Source of the DNA: Orychophragmus violaceus | Taxonomy: Eukaryota > Streptophyta > Magnoliopsida > Brassicales > Brassicaceae | Assembly (NCBI GenBank): GCA_030180135.1 | Contig: CM058230.1 | Location: forward strand, 24,698,067-24,762,066 | Direction of reading: 5' to 3' | Length of the DNA: 64,000 nucleotides | Part shown: positions 26,504-37,617 of the stretch, one piece after another | Position numbering within the stretch: position 1 is the first letter of the stretch | Layout: each line of letters begins with the position of its first letter | Program-made: the position numbers and the translations under genes | Notes under the pieces: generated by a model | Databases searched by the model: none | What the model was told of the DNA's origin: nothing | What the model saw: only the letters and a program-made list of their open reading frames with translations

Positions 26504-27871
26504 AATTAATTGCACCCAATGTATCTTTCTCAAAAAGTAATAGCAAAGTTGTATGTTTCAAATTCTTTTTGCAATTGTGTATCTTTTTTTGTCTTTTAAT
26601 GGTGGCTAATTACAATTTACCCTTGGAATTTGTCTTTTAGTTATAGATAGTTAATCATTCTTATTTTTTTCCTTCTATCCATCCGATACATTTTTTTTTT
26701 AATTATTTTCTTTTTATTTACACACTCTCTCTTACTTTATGAGTTATTTTTATCCCAAGTTTTTTTTATTGTAGATAGGATGAATTGGGTGAGGTTTTCG
26801 GACTTATAGATCGTCGGAATGGAGATAAAATAGGACGATCTATCGGAATTCAAAAAAAAAAAAATTCGGACTTAATATGAAAGTTGCGAATGGATAGGTT
26901 AAAGTAGATGTCCACAACATCCATCCACGTGTATACTTATGATGGACAAGATGCTTAACATGATGGTTTAACATATGACGTTGGACGATCACATGAACGA
27001 TGAATCCAAAAATATGTTTACCATGGGTAAACGTTTAACATATGATTATTCGTGGACAAGATACTCAACAAGATGAGTTTAACATGAATGATGATGGACA
27101 AGATGCTTAACAAGATGATTTAACATATGATTATTTGTGGACACAAAAGTATGTTGGACGCTCACATCTCATGCTTAACAAGATGGTTTAACATATGATG
27201 GACAAAATGCTTAACAAGATGCTTACCAAGATTGCAACGCTTATGATCCGTGGACACAAAGTGCAGATCTAATGGACAAAATTTGGTTAAGAGTCCGCAT
27301 GATTGTGAATTTGTGGACATAGAGTAAGTGTAGACCACTATCCATTCGAAAACAACATTTTCATTGGCTACTTCCTACCCATAGTAAGCACCTTGCATTT
27401 ATATGATCATTTTAGTATCCACATGGATGGATATTCATTCGCAATTTTCGTAGCATCCACATGGATGGAGACTCAACTATCCATTCGCAATCTCCGTATT
27501 AAGTCCGTTTTTTTTTTTTTGAATTCCGGTAGATCGACTAGTTCTAACTCCATTTCGGCGGTCTTTATGACCGGTAACCTCATCCATTATATGATATCCA
27601 CCGTTCAAAAAAATTGGGGTGGAAATAAATGTAAAAGTAAGAAAGAGAAGGAAAAAGAAAAAGAAAAAGAAAAAAATAAAATAAAAGAAAAATGGATACA
27701 TCATTTTCGGTGGAAAAAATAAAAAAAAATGAGGAGGAAAGAGAATGTGGGGATAGAGTGGTCTTTTTACTGGTGGACCCTACAAAAAAAGATATAAATT
27801 AGCAAACTCTTTTGCAAAGATACAAAATTGAACTAAAAAGAATGAAAAGATACATTGGATGCAATTCACCC
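26504..27871. mobile_element. non-autonomous Mutator-like element with long TIRs
   Basis: The two halves are long, imperfect inverted repeats. One matching block is CGATCTATCGGAATTC at 26837-26852, followed by an A-run and CGGACTTAATATG. It pairs with the complement of the block ending in GAATTCCGGTAGATCGAC near 27521-27538. The outer ends pair as AATTGCACCCAATGTATC and its counterpart near 27851-27866. The element is flanked by an exact 11-bp repeat GTCTTCACTCG (26493-26503 and 27872-27882), in the 9-11 bp size range of Mutator duplications. The centre (26890-27300) is rich in variants of GATGGACAAGATGCTTAAC. No transposase is seen. One caveat is that the flank itself contains tandem GAGTCTTCACTCG units. 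Confidence 0.65.
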
Positions 27872-27882
27872 GTCTTCACTCG

Positions 27883-27981
27883 CCCAAATAAAGTTGAGTC
27901 TTCACTCGCCCAAATAAAGACGAGTCTTTACTTTCCCAAATAAATTCAACTTTTCACTCTCCCAACTTTCACAAATAAAGC
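27883..27981. repeat. short tandem repeats of the gypsy A 3' region
   Basis: Units based on GAGTCTTCACTCGCCCAAAT recur here (27893-27965) and continue beyond the MITE at 28420-28470, with one unit left of the Mutator-like element at 26491. They appear to be native to the post-pol region of element A. Confidence 0.65.
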
Positions 27982-27984
27982 TAA

Positions 27985-28416
27985 GGGGGGTGTATTGAAC
28001 TTGGTATTTAGAGTGATTTGATTTTTTATAAGATTTTGAAAGATTTTAATGGTTTTTAGTGATTTTAAATGAGTTGTTATGATTTTGTATTAAAATCACC
28101 TACAATCCCACCTAAAACTATGAGATTTGAATCTTTGTATTTTTAACTAGGAAAGTCACCTAAAATCCCCTAAAACCCTCTACAGTCATTAAAATCTCAA
28201 TACTTAAAACATTTTCAATAACAGTGGATTTGATATGATTTTAGCAAATTCTTGTTTGAATAACAGTGGATTGTAAATGATTTTGAGTGACTTTACATAA
28301 ATCTCAAGTTTAATAACACCGGATTTGGGAAGACATTTTAAAATCATAAGTTGAATAACAGTGGATTTGAAGAAAATCTCAAAATCTCTTAAAATCCATA
28401 GTTCAATACACCCCCC
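27985..28416. mobile_element. Tourist-like MITE (PIF/Harbinger type)
   Basis: The ends are a perfect 16-bp inverted repeat, GGGGGGTGTATTGAAC at 27985-28000 and its complement at 28401-28416. The 3-bp duplication TAA (27982-27984 and 28417-28419) matches the TWA target of PIF/Harbinger elements. The 432-bp interior is AT-rich and palindromic in texture, with repeated AATAACAGTGGATTTG units, and has no coding capacity. Confidence 0.85.
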
Positions 28417-28762
28417 TAAGTTTTCACTCGTCCAACAAACCCGAGTCTTCACTCGCTTAGATAAACGCCAAGTCTATACTTTCTGAGCTATCGCTTGCTA
28501 AAAAAAAGATACTTAGATAAAATCTGAGTCTATATTCCTTCTTTTCCTCGATCCCGACAAAGATATCATCAAGGACGAGTATTCCCCTGTCGCTTTTCAG
28601 CAGCTCTAAGGTCCCGCTGTACCGACTGAAATCATATGAACCTTAATGTCTGCCTCCTTCACATCTATCGTCATAGCACGACGAGGATTTTCCATCTCAA
28701 AAATCCTCATAGAATAATACTCTGAGAATGGCAATTGTTTTTATGGTGCTTCATCTTCAACT

Positions 28763-31107
28763 TCGACATCTCAGGGATCAACCCAGAATTTATCTCCTCG
28801 AGCTCCTGGTTGCAAGCTTCAAAAAGCTCGGTCTTATACTTAAGCGAGGAAATATGATCTTTCATATTCTTCTCGCCAACCTTGTAGGAATCCACAAGAA
28901 GGCAACACATTCTAAAATGCTTTCTTCTCTTTGACAAGCTCCTCTTTAACATTGACAACCTCCTTTAGCAGTTTCCAATTAATGTAGTAAGTATATTAAT
29001 TCATCAGCGAAAGCGTCTGCGAAAAACAAGGCGAGCAGAGTCAAGACCAAAATCATAATAATCGACGAAGGATAAACATAAGAAAGTATAGAAAAGAACC
29101 ATTGCATTAATATAGAATTTAATGATCGCTCGATACAAATCCGCTTTGTAGAGCTGATTAACGGGCAGGGAGGAGTGATGTCGAATGAGATCTGCCAAAT
29201 CAATTCGGCACGGGTTAATTCATTCGGAGATTTGTATTTTTCTAGGAGGACGAGGACCCCTCAGTCTTTGCGTACTTGCTCACCCACATACTCCCGGAGC
29301 AACCCATGCTCTTTGAAGACCATTTTTGTGCCTCAGTAGGTATAACCGGCACAATATAAGGCTCGGCAGAAGGACCCTTTGGATCAACGGAAGGGAGGGA
29401 AATGCCCGTACCGGCAAAGGAGTCGTCTCCTTAGCCGCGTTTGGAGCTATAACTGAAGACGATTTTCGTATTAAGCGACCAGAAGGATCCTTAAAATCTT
29501 TATTCGACGACGTCGTCCCCTTTTTCCTCTTCTTGACCTCGTCGACCGATCTCTTTGTCATGTACTCAACCGCTCGTTTTTGGCCTCCTAAGCTTTTTTT
29601 ATTTTCAGCATCGTTAGATAACTATGCATCTCCCCTCTCAATAGATGAACCAAGAGAGGTCTTGGATTTAGCAGCAACAGAACGACTGGAACCACCAGAT
29701 TTGTCTCCCTCATAAGAGTTAAAGATCTTCTTCAAATCAGTGACCATACTGGGAATATATTTCCTTGGTTTTCCCATATGCTTCTTCGGTTGGGCTTCAA
29801 AGGGAATACACATAAATAATGATGAGTAAGCTATCTTGAAAGCAAACAAGTTTTGCGACCGAACTCCAAAAGTTTACGACCGATCTCTTCAAAGTATTCC
29901 TTACAAAGCTTACCGGAAGAACTATGATATACCTCGACATCTCGGGGATCAACCCATAATTTATCTCCTCGAGCTCCTGGTTGCAAGCTTCAAAAAGCTC
30001 GGTGCCTCGGTCTTATACTTAAGCGAGGAAATCTGATCTTTCATATTAGTTCTCCGACCTTGTAGGAATCCACAAGAAGGCAAGACATTCTAAAATGATT
30101 TCGTCTCTTTGACAAGCTCTTCTTTAACATTGACAACCTCCTTAGCAGTTCCAATTAATGTAGTAAAAATATTAATTCATCAGCGAAAGCGTCTGCGAAA
30201 AACAAGGCGAGCAGAGTCAAGAAAAAAATCATAATAATCGACGAAGGATAAACATAAGAAATTATAGAAAATAACCATTACATTAATATAGGATTTAATG
30301 ATCGCTCGATACAAATCCGCTTTGTAGAGCTGATAAATGGGCAGGGAGGAGTGATGTCGAATGAGATCTGCCAAATCAATTCGGCACAGGTTAATTCATT
30401 CGGAGATTTGAATTTTTCTATGAGGACGAGGACCCGTCAGTCTTCGCGTACTTGCTCACCCCCATACTCCGGAAGCAACCCATGCTCTTTGAAGGCCATT
30501 TTTGTGCCTCAGTAGGTATAACCGGCACAGTAGAAGGCTCGGCAGAAGGACCCTTTGGATCAATGTAAGGGAGGGAAATGCCCATACCGGCAAAGGAGCC
30601 GTCTCTTTAGCCGTGTTTGGAGCTATAACAAAAGGCGATTTTCGTACTAAGCGACCAGAAGGATCCTTAAAATCTTTATTCAACGACGTCGTCGCCTTTT
30701 TCCTCTTCTTGACCTCGTCAACCGATCTCTTTTTCATGTACTTAACCGCTCGTTTTAGGCCTCCTAAGCCTTTTTCTTTTCAGCATCGTTAGTTAACCAT
30801 GTATCTCCCCTCTCAATAGATGAACCAAGAGAGGTCTTGGATTTAGCAGCAACAGAACGACTGGAACCACCAGATTTGTCGCCCTCATAAGAGTTAAAGA
30901 TCTTCTTCAAATCAGTGACCATACTGGGAATATATTTCCTTGGTTTTCCCATATGCTTCTTCGGTTGGGCTTCAAAGGGAATGCACATAAAGAACGATGA
31001 GTAAGCTATCTCGAAAGCAAACAAGTTTTGTGACCGAGCTCCAAAAATTTACGATCGGTCTCTTCGAAGTACTCCTTACAAAGCTTACCGGAAGAACTAT
31101 GATATAC
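28763..31107. repeat. 1.17-kb tandem duplication
   Basis: Two head-to-tail copies, about 28763-29932 and 29933-31107, are alike throughout with scattered substitutions and small indels. Both copies end at GGAAGAACTATGATATAC. The duplicated unit covers the C-terminal half of the antisense ORF region of gypsy element A. Confidence 0.9.
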
Positions 31108-31633
31108 ATGATAGAAAAGTTAAAATTACCAAAAACAAAAATACCTATCAAGAAAAAGGTATCAAAATTTTGGTTAGCTACCAACTTAAAGGTTTCATTC
31201 GTTGAAGATGGGCACGTTTGGATCTGGGAACGAAAACTCATCCACTTTGACAAAGAAGTATCTCCTCTTCTAATGATGAACCATGATGGGTTTCACACCC
31301 ACTATTAACTTAAATTTAGGACGCAGGTTTATCGAAATCCATGCCAGATTATTCGTGTTGATTAACTTGACAGAAACTCTCAAAAAGGTCGGTCGTCAAC
31401 GACTTACCAAGGATTTCGCCGAGTTTTGTGCGACCGGTGACGTTCAGAATAGTGGCAATGTTGAGCTGCGTAAAGGAGACTGTGTACCTTGTGCAGAAGT
31501 CAACCAACACACTCAGCAATTGATATTGAAGGTTGGCCAAAACAAAGAAAGATTCATAAAGGCACACATGACCAAGAGGAGCATGCCATGGCCATTGTAA
31601 GGAAGAAGTTAGCATAAATTCACGCCCCCACAC
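28763..31633 (-). pseudogene. antisense ORF of Tat-like gypsy element A (duplicated and decayed)
   Basis: On the strand opposite to gag-pol, coding-like pieces begin near 31615 with the motif PLGHVCLYESFF (near 31565) and continue FTQLNIATILNVTG. They resemble the N-terminal domain of the extra antisense ORF that plant Tat-lineage elements carry between pol and the 3' LTR. Further pieces are KKHMGKPRKYIPSM (near 30970 and again near 29790) and a Lys-rich block KRSVDEVKKRKK (near 30730 and 29555). A coiled-coil-like part lies near 28900. The 1.17-kb duplication gives two copies of the C-terminal half. Stops and frameshifts break every part. The function of such ORFs is unknown to me. Confidence 0.55.
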
Positions 31634-32032
31634 CCCAAAAGAGTTTTTAACGAATCCAAGGGTTCTTCATTAGACTAGGTCGGCAAAACACTGAAGTCAT
31701 TATCTGAAGTCACTATCCTTTGGATAAGCGGGACATGCTTGCCAAAATGTGATGAACACCGATCGACAATGTCATTGTGGAGTGATTCGCCTTGGTGCCT
31801 TGATAGCTCGTCACATGGCTGATCGTGGCCGAGCTACTAGTCGCCATAAATGAAGGGATACTTTCGCCTTCAAAAGCACCTTGTCTTGAAAGACTGGCAA
31901 AAGATTCAATTGACTCGGCTCAGATATGGCCTATTTTTAAATAGCGATGAAAAACTAGGTCGGCAGAAGGAAAATAAACAAAAGTCACAAAAATCAAGAG
32001 AAAGAGAGAGAGCTCGAAAGAAAAAGAGGATA
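31634..32032. other. gypsy A sequence upstream of the antisense ORF
   Basis: No frame of note. On the minus strand a TATTTAAAAATA tract near 31930-31942 could be a TATA box for the antisense ORF. It ends at the duplication target of the solo LTR. Confidence 0.4.
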
Positions 32033-32037
32033 TGATG

Positions 32038-33578
32038 TGATGATAGAATTTTATCTAGGTTCTAGCTCAATTCCTCAAGTCTACTCGTGTCATTATAGTA
32101 CTTAAGGTATCAATCCAGGGAGGAAAGAAGAATAACACACTAAGAATGCAAGAAACTACTCAAGCTAAGCAAATCAAATAGAAAGGGTATCTAACAACCT
32201 AGAGACAAATCAAAACAAGAAGTAAACAAAACAAGCAAGAACAAAGCAAAACACTAAACAAGAAGACAAATAAGCTAAAAGAAGGGTCGTAGGATGAGGC
32301 TATGGAGACTAGGTGGTTTAGAGACAATCAATAATTCTTCAATCAATCAAACATTGCTAAACAAGGCTAATGATCATAATTAAGCTAATCACATTCTCAT
32401 GTTCATAACTCCTATGCTAATCATTCAATTCTCATTTGCAAATTAAAAGACAAGCATGCATTAATATCCATCAAATACCTTTTAGCAAAGCTAATTCTTA
32501 GGCTAAGAACACTAATCACTAGACTAATCCAATATCTTGGCACTAATCCCTAATCAAGATCAAATTCCCATTTGTGATTAAGATTCAACAAGCATTAATT
32601 TCAAGTTCTCATTACCAATAATCACCTTAGACATTTAATCTCTTAGGCTAAGATGTGAAAATCCTCTAAAGAGTTCATTCAAGCATTTCATCGAACACCT
32701 TTCGGGCATGAAAAAGCCTAACATCTAGATTCAACAATTCCTTGCAACCTAGCATAGAGATCAACTAATTAGAGAATGATTATTCATAAATAAGTCATAA
32801 ACATCACTAATCATCACATAAACCACCTAAATCAACCTCATCCACAAAACCCAAAAACTCTACTCCCTAATCATAAGAGAGATATGAGAAATCATAGATA
32901 GAAAGAGAGATTAAGAGAAACAAGATAAATACTTAATTAAAACTCAAAATCAAAGTTTTACAAATCCGAAATCATAAACATAAGAAGAGATAAAACTAGG
33001 CTTAGGTAGCTTACGATTTTTAATCCCTCAAAATGAGTATTTATAGTTGGGAGCTACGCAATGGCATTTTCGTAAATAAATTGGTCTGATTTTGGTCTTT
33101 GCAGGAAAATGTATCGGGCGCGTTTGTCCGATGGAGCAAGCCGATGGAATATTGAGAAAAGTATCGGGCGCATTTGCTCGATGGAACAAGCCGATGGATT
33201 CTCTGTCATGTTCGTGGGATTTCTGCAGAAGATGTCTCGGGCTGATTTGCCCGATGGAGCAAGCCGATGGAATAATGTTGGAAGTATCGGGAACATTTGC
33301 CCGATGGAGCATGCCAATGGATTCTCTGTGATCACTTTTCTCCACCATTTCAACTCCTTCTTGCTCCAAAGTCTCTCCAAACCATCATGACAACTCCAAG
33401 AACCTAGAAAGACACAAGAAACACTCCAAGAACAACCTAATATGCAAGAATCCTAAAATCTAAATGCATATAAGTTCTAAATGCAAGAAACTTCAAGAAA
33501 TGAACAAGAATGAATGAAAAATGAGACCAAAACATGAACTTAATACTAGCCTAAATGCATCAAAATGCAATGATATCA
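32038..33578 (-). repeat. solo LTR of an Athila-like gypsy element (minus orientation)
   Basis: Read on the minus strand it starts TGATATCATTGCATTTTG and ends with a TATCATCA terminus, and it is flanked by the 5-bp duplication TGATG (32033-32037 and 33579-33583). The complement of CAATCCAGGGAGGAAAG near 32111 matches the conserved late-LTR block of Athila-type elements. The length is 1541 bp with no coding capacity. It carries a four-unit repeat at 33110-33330. Confidence 0.75.
33110..33330. repeat. four copies of a hairpin-prone repeat in the Athila-like solo LTR
   Basis: The core is roughly TCGGGCGCATTTGCCCGATG followed by GAGCAAGCCGATGG. It occurs four times, starting near 33112, 33163, 33237 and 33284. 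Within each core, CGGGC and GCCCG-type halves can pair. Spacing is irregular (about 45-75 bp). Confidence 0.8.
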
Positions 33579-33583
33579 TGATG

Positions 33584-33921
33584 TACCTGAAATTTTACTT
33601 CTGGTAACGAATGGTAAAATTGAGAGATGAAGAAAATATCTAGAGAAGCGAATATGTGGCAATCTTCCTAAGGATGCAACTCTACCTCTCAACGGACACG
33701 ACTCTACGAATTCCTGCCACACATGTCCAAATGTTATTTGTCGAAGTGAGAAGCGTGCTCGATACTTAATTTCATTAAAGGCAACATGTTGAAAATGATA
33801 ATGATAACAATATTAAAGACAAAGACTTAACTTGTGACGATACAACTGCATCACCGAGCTATGAAAACTATAAATCTGCCGACTTAGTCTGAAGCTTATT
33901 TTGCCGAATTATGAGCCTTAC
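33584..33921. other. gypsy A sequence before the 3' LTR
   Basis: Noncoding continuation of element A between the solo LTR target and the 3' LTR. No frame, promoter or clear polypurine tract was recognised. Confidence 0.5.
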
Positions 33922-34360
33922 TGTTGGAGGTGGGTTTAGCACCCCTCATTTAGCCCAGTCCGATAGCAGATGGCATATCAGAAATCCCATCATGGTGAAG
34001 CCCATCCGACGTGGTCCACGACAACCTGCGAAAAGAGGAAAATATGATTAAATAAATTAGCCATATTAAAAAAGAAAGAAAATAAAGATGAATCTCCAAA
34101 AAGAAAGAAAAATTCAAGATTATTCAGATTTAACATTATTATCAGTATCAAATAGAATCTAAGTAATTAACATAATTCTCCAGATGTAAAAATATATTTT
34201 CTTTATGCGGGAAATGGATCATTTTTCAGTCTTGTAATAGACATAAATTTAGAGAAGAGAAATTAGACCCCTAAACGAAGAAAAGTTTTTGCCCAATAAA
34301 AAGAAAAAAAGGAAGAAAAGTTTATAAATAAAGTGTTTTGTCATTGACAAAAATAAGGTA
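33922..34360 (+). repeat. 3' LTR of gypsy element A
   Basis: It starts TGTTGGAGGTGGGTTTAGCA and follows the 5' LTR through the CCCATCATGGTGAAGCC block and the later AT-rich part. It includes a TATAAATAAA box near 34323. The right edge cannot be set precisely because the LTRs diverge; 34360 is an estimate. Confidence 0.65.
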
Positions 34361-34422
34361 AGTATTTTGTTAGGTGGCGTTTAAAGATACCGTTTATTTA
34401 GCTGTAACGGTCAATAGCTTTT

Positions 34423-35722
34423 TTCCAACTAAATCATAGCTTTATTAATCAACAGATGCATTGTTTTGTTACAAAATCAAAGAGATATACAAAATTTTAT
34501 CAACACACTTATTACATACACACATATATGAGCTATATATTGAGAAAATACAACAGAAGGAAGTTTAACGATGCTTTCCGAAGAATAGTCTTACTCGCTA
34601 ACCGAACATAATATCGGTTATTGTCCAACTTCATATTTGATCTTTCTCTGATGTGATTTGAATTCAGCATCTTTTGTCTGAATATTCTTTTAACAAAACC
34701 CATCTTGAAACCTGATGTATCGCAATGAAATTCTGAAACGAAGACACATTGATACCAACACTTCCGTATCAAGGTCTTTATGAAGAGTTTTGTCTCTAAG
34801 ACTTGTTTCCTTGATGAAATCAACATATTTGATTCATTGTGTTGATAGAAGTACAAGGATGTGATTCCTTCTCGTGAATATATCAAAATAATAATGAGAG
34901 ATGACATATCCTTGCTTTCAAACAACCACACATTCCACCATTGAAATGTTTCTTTCTCTAAATCCACAAAAACATCAAAGATGGTGAATGGAATCAATAC
35001 CTCGCCTTGAACACATATGTATGGTTGAAATGTTGTCGTTTCATTTTCTGCTTCAAGTATCTGTCGATTCATTGTCTGAACCATTATTAACCTCTCCTTG
35101 TTAATGTAAAACCATGGTGGCTTCTTTGGTGGTTGTTGTCTACACAACAAATCCGAACGGATTTGCTTCAATCTTCAGATCGTCATCGATCGATAACAAT
35201 GACGACCAGATACAAATACAATACTAATAACATGTATTAGTATTGACAAAACCTCGGGAAAAATTGCCACCACCATGACATATATGTTGTAAGAATTCTT
35301 CATTAGGGAAGTTGGAGTATGGTCATTTATCTCGATGGACAGAAATCGAGTGATGAAGCATCGACCCGAAACAAGAACCGGAGTGATTTTCCGGTTATGT
35401 GAACATAGTAATTGAATCATGGCGATGGAATGAAATGAAGGTAGAAATTGCAATCGCATAACGTCGGGCACCAGGAGAACGATCGTGAACATCACGGCAA
35501 GTCTCGTCCTCTTCAACCCTTGTCGATCGTGTCTCTTTGCCATGGATTGATGTGGATATGGAAATTGGAATGGAAATGGATAAAATCAAAGACCCACCGA
35601 CGCCGAGAAGCAGCGCCGGCCGGTGAGAAGTTCAAGTCGGAGAAGACTTTTTTAGAGAAAACTGTTTATTGCCTTAACAGTCGCCTTTTTGACACAAGTC
35701 GGCCGGTGACGACCTGATGGTT
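34423..35722 (-). mobile_element. retroposed transcript flanked by 13-bp direct repeats
   Basis: The block is bounded by identical CGGTCAATAGCTT copies at 34410-34422 and 35723-35735. On the minus strand it begins with a UTR-like leader of about 180 nt, continues into one long frame, and then has AATAAA (34446-34441) 14 bases before GGAAAA, whose A-run abuts the direct repeat. A poly(A) signal, an A-tail and a 13-bp target duplication in the right order are the marks of LINE-mediated retroposition of an mRNA. The tail is short, so decay or a small original tail must be assumed. Confidence 0.6.
34533..35543 (-). pseudogene. unrecognised protein of about 336 codons with one in-frame stop (retrocopy)
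   Basis: From ATG 35541-35543 one frame runs to 34533, broken only by TGA at 35177-35175 (a CGA codon would need one C-to-T change). The N-terminus is basic (MAKRHDRQGLKRTR). It is followed by a hydrophobic stretch (LAVMFTIVLLV) and a second long hydrophobic stretch (YVMVVAIFPEVLSILIHV), which look like membrane segments. The part after the stop is mixed, with Trp-rich FQWWNVWLFES near 34925. I do not recognise the family. Because it lies in a block with target duplication and poly(A) signal and shows no introns, it is best read as a processed copy of a gene elsewhere in the genome. Confidence 0.5.
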
Positions 35723-35735
35723 CGGTCAATAGCTT

Positions 35736-36400
35736 AATGTGTAGCACTGCGAGTATATTACAGCGGCAAAAAAAAATTCTTTTTAAAACGTTCTCAAATA
35801 TGAACGACAATGTGAATCAGTTATGCAATTACCAGATTTATTGGGATAGTTTTACGAAGAATCAATTATATCATCATAATAATAAAATAGATAGACTTTT
35901 TATTTATTTCTTTTGCTAAAGTATTTTTGGTTTATTTAATATCACTTAAGTAAGGTAAATTAAACCAAATTCAACTCTGGTAGGTTCTTTCGTTTCCTTT
36001 TTTTTTGAAACAACGTAGGTTCTTTTCCTCTAATCCGACGATTTTTAAGTTTGATCATATAAAATCGCCGAACAAAAGGGTACAACAATTTTCAAACAGA
36101 CTTTAAATGTATCGAAGGGTACTTGCCAACACCATACTTGCCACCATATTTTATGTTGGCAGCGTTAGAAAACAATAACGTGTAGATATAAAGTCGTTGA
36201 CTAGTGTTACAAGTTTGTGGAAATGAATGAATCGATGAGATGAAAAATTAATGGAATATGGAACACCGCAGTTTGCTTGTCTGCTAGGTTCGTGATAATA
36301 ATGGTATCTCAGAAACTAACTCAGGATACGTACTGAAACTCAAAACTACTTTATAAAGGTCAATCTAAAGCCGGTACGTGGAAAAAAAAAAAAAAGAAGT
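35736..36400. other. upstream region of the S-receptor gene, no gene seen
   Basis: AT-rich flank with no long frame. No small Cys-rich secreted peptide (SCR-like) was recognised here or elsewhere between 34.4 and 43 kb. Confidence 0.5.
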
Positions 36401-36401
36401 T

Positions 36402-36409
36402 TATAAATA
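36402..36409 (+). promoter_or_regulatory. TATA box of the S-receptor gene
   Basis: TATAAATA lies 52 bp before the ATG, in A-rich surroundings, giving a short leader. It is the only such box near the start. Confidence 0.55.
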
Positions 36410-37346
36410 GACAAGGGGTCGGGAAAAGAAAAGACAAAAAGGTGGTGAGAGTCGGAGAGAGATGAAAGGTGTACTCGTCTTTTTCGTCTTGATTCTATTT
36501 CGTCCTGCCTTTTCGATCAACACTTTGTCTTCTACAGAAACTCTTACAATCTCAAGCAACCGAACCATTGTTTCTCGTGGTGATGTCTTCGAGCTTGGTT
36601 TCTTCAAAACCGCCTCAAGTCCTCGTTGGTATCTTGGGATATGGTATAAGAAAATCCCCCAGAGAACTTATGCATGGGTTGCCAACAGAGACAACCCTCT
36701 CTCTACTCCCACTGGAACCCTAAAAATCTCCAACATGAACCTTGTCCTGCTCGATCACACTAATAACTCTGTTTGGTCGACGAATCTTACTAGAGGAAAT
36801 GTGAGATCTCCAGTGGTGGCAGAGCTTCTTCCTAACGGAAACTTTGTAATGAGATTCTCCAACAAGAACGACCCAAGTGGATTCTTGTGGCAGAGTTTTG
36901 ATTTTCCTACAGATACGGTACTTCCAGGGATGAAACTGGGTTACGACCTCAAGACAGGGCTCAACAGAGTCCTTAGATCCTGGAAATCCCCAGATGATCC
37001 ATCAAGCGGGAATTTTTCGTACAAACTCGACACTCAGAGGGGATTGCCTGAGTTTCTTATGTGGCAAGAAAACTTTGTGAAACACCGGAGTGGTCCGTGG
37101 AATGGAATCGGGTTTAGTGGCATACCAGAGGACCGAAATTCGAATTACATGGTTTACAATTTCACGGAGAACAGTGAGGTGGTCGCTTACACTTTCTTAA
37201 TGACCAACAACAGCATTTACTCAAGATTGACACTAGATTCCGATGGGGCTATTACGCGGCTAACGTTGGTTCCGCCATCAGAGGGATGGAGTCTGTTCTG
37301 GTCTTCACCAGTGGACGAGTGCGATTTGTACCAATCGTGTGGGCCT

Positions 37347-37503
37347 TAATAGAATCAGTTAGGATTCTTACGATATTCCTGTTATTCACTTGTTAATAAT
37401 TCAAATGTATAGCTCCTATTTTGGTGTATCGGTTGTAACTATATTGGCTATTTAACGCCATTGTTATTCAATGAATACTCAAGGGTAATTCTCCAAACTG
37501 TCA
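37347..37503 (+). repeat. 5' LTR of copia family II
   Basis: Starts TAATAGAATCAG, ends AAACTGTCA, 157 bp; short even for copia. The primer site TGGTATCAGAGC follows directly at 37504-37515. Confidence 0.95.
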
Positions 37504-37515
37504 TGGTATCAGAGC
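37504..37515 (+). other. primer-binding site (tRNA-Met) of copia family II
   Basis: TGGTATCAGAGC, complementary to the 3' end of initiator tRNA(Met), directly after the 5' LTR. Confidence 0.93.
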
Positions 37516-37617
37516 ATTAAAAAGCTCCTGAACCTTTCTTCTTCAATTTTTTTCTTTTCTTCTTCATCTCTTCGATTCTCTTTCTTTTCTTCTCTGAATT
37601 TTTTTACGATTCTCGAC

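Noticed and set aside
27477..27704. Low-complexity protein of Phe and Lys runs
   Set aside because: It comes from an A/G-rich tract inside the Mutator-like element; no domain or codon signal.
33110..33330. CRISPR-like array
   Set aside because: The units are part of a plant LTR, spacing is irregular and spacers resemble each other.
33028..33390. Overlapping frames with repeated Ser-Ile-Gly-Gln-type peptides
   Set aside because: All frames are open only because of the four-unit DNA repeat in the LTR.
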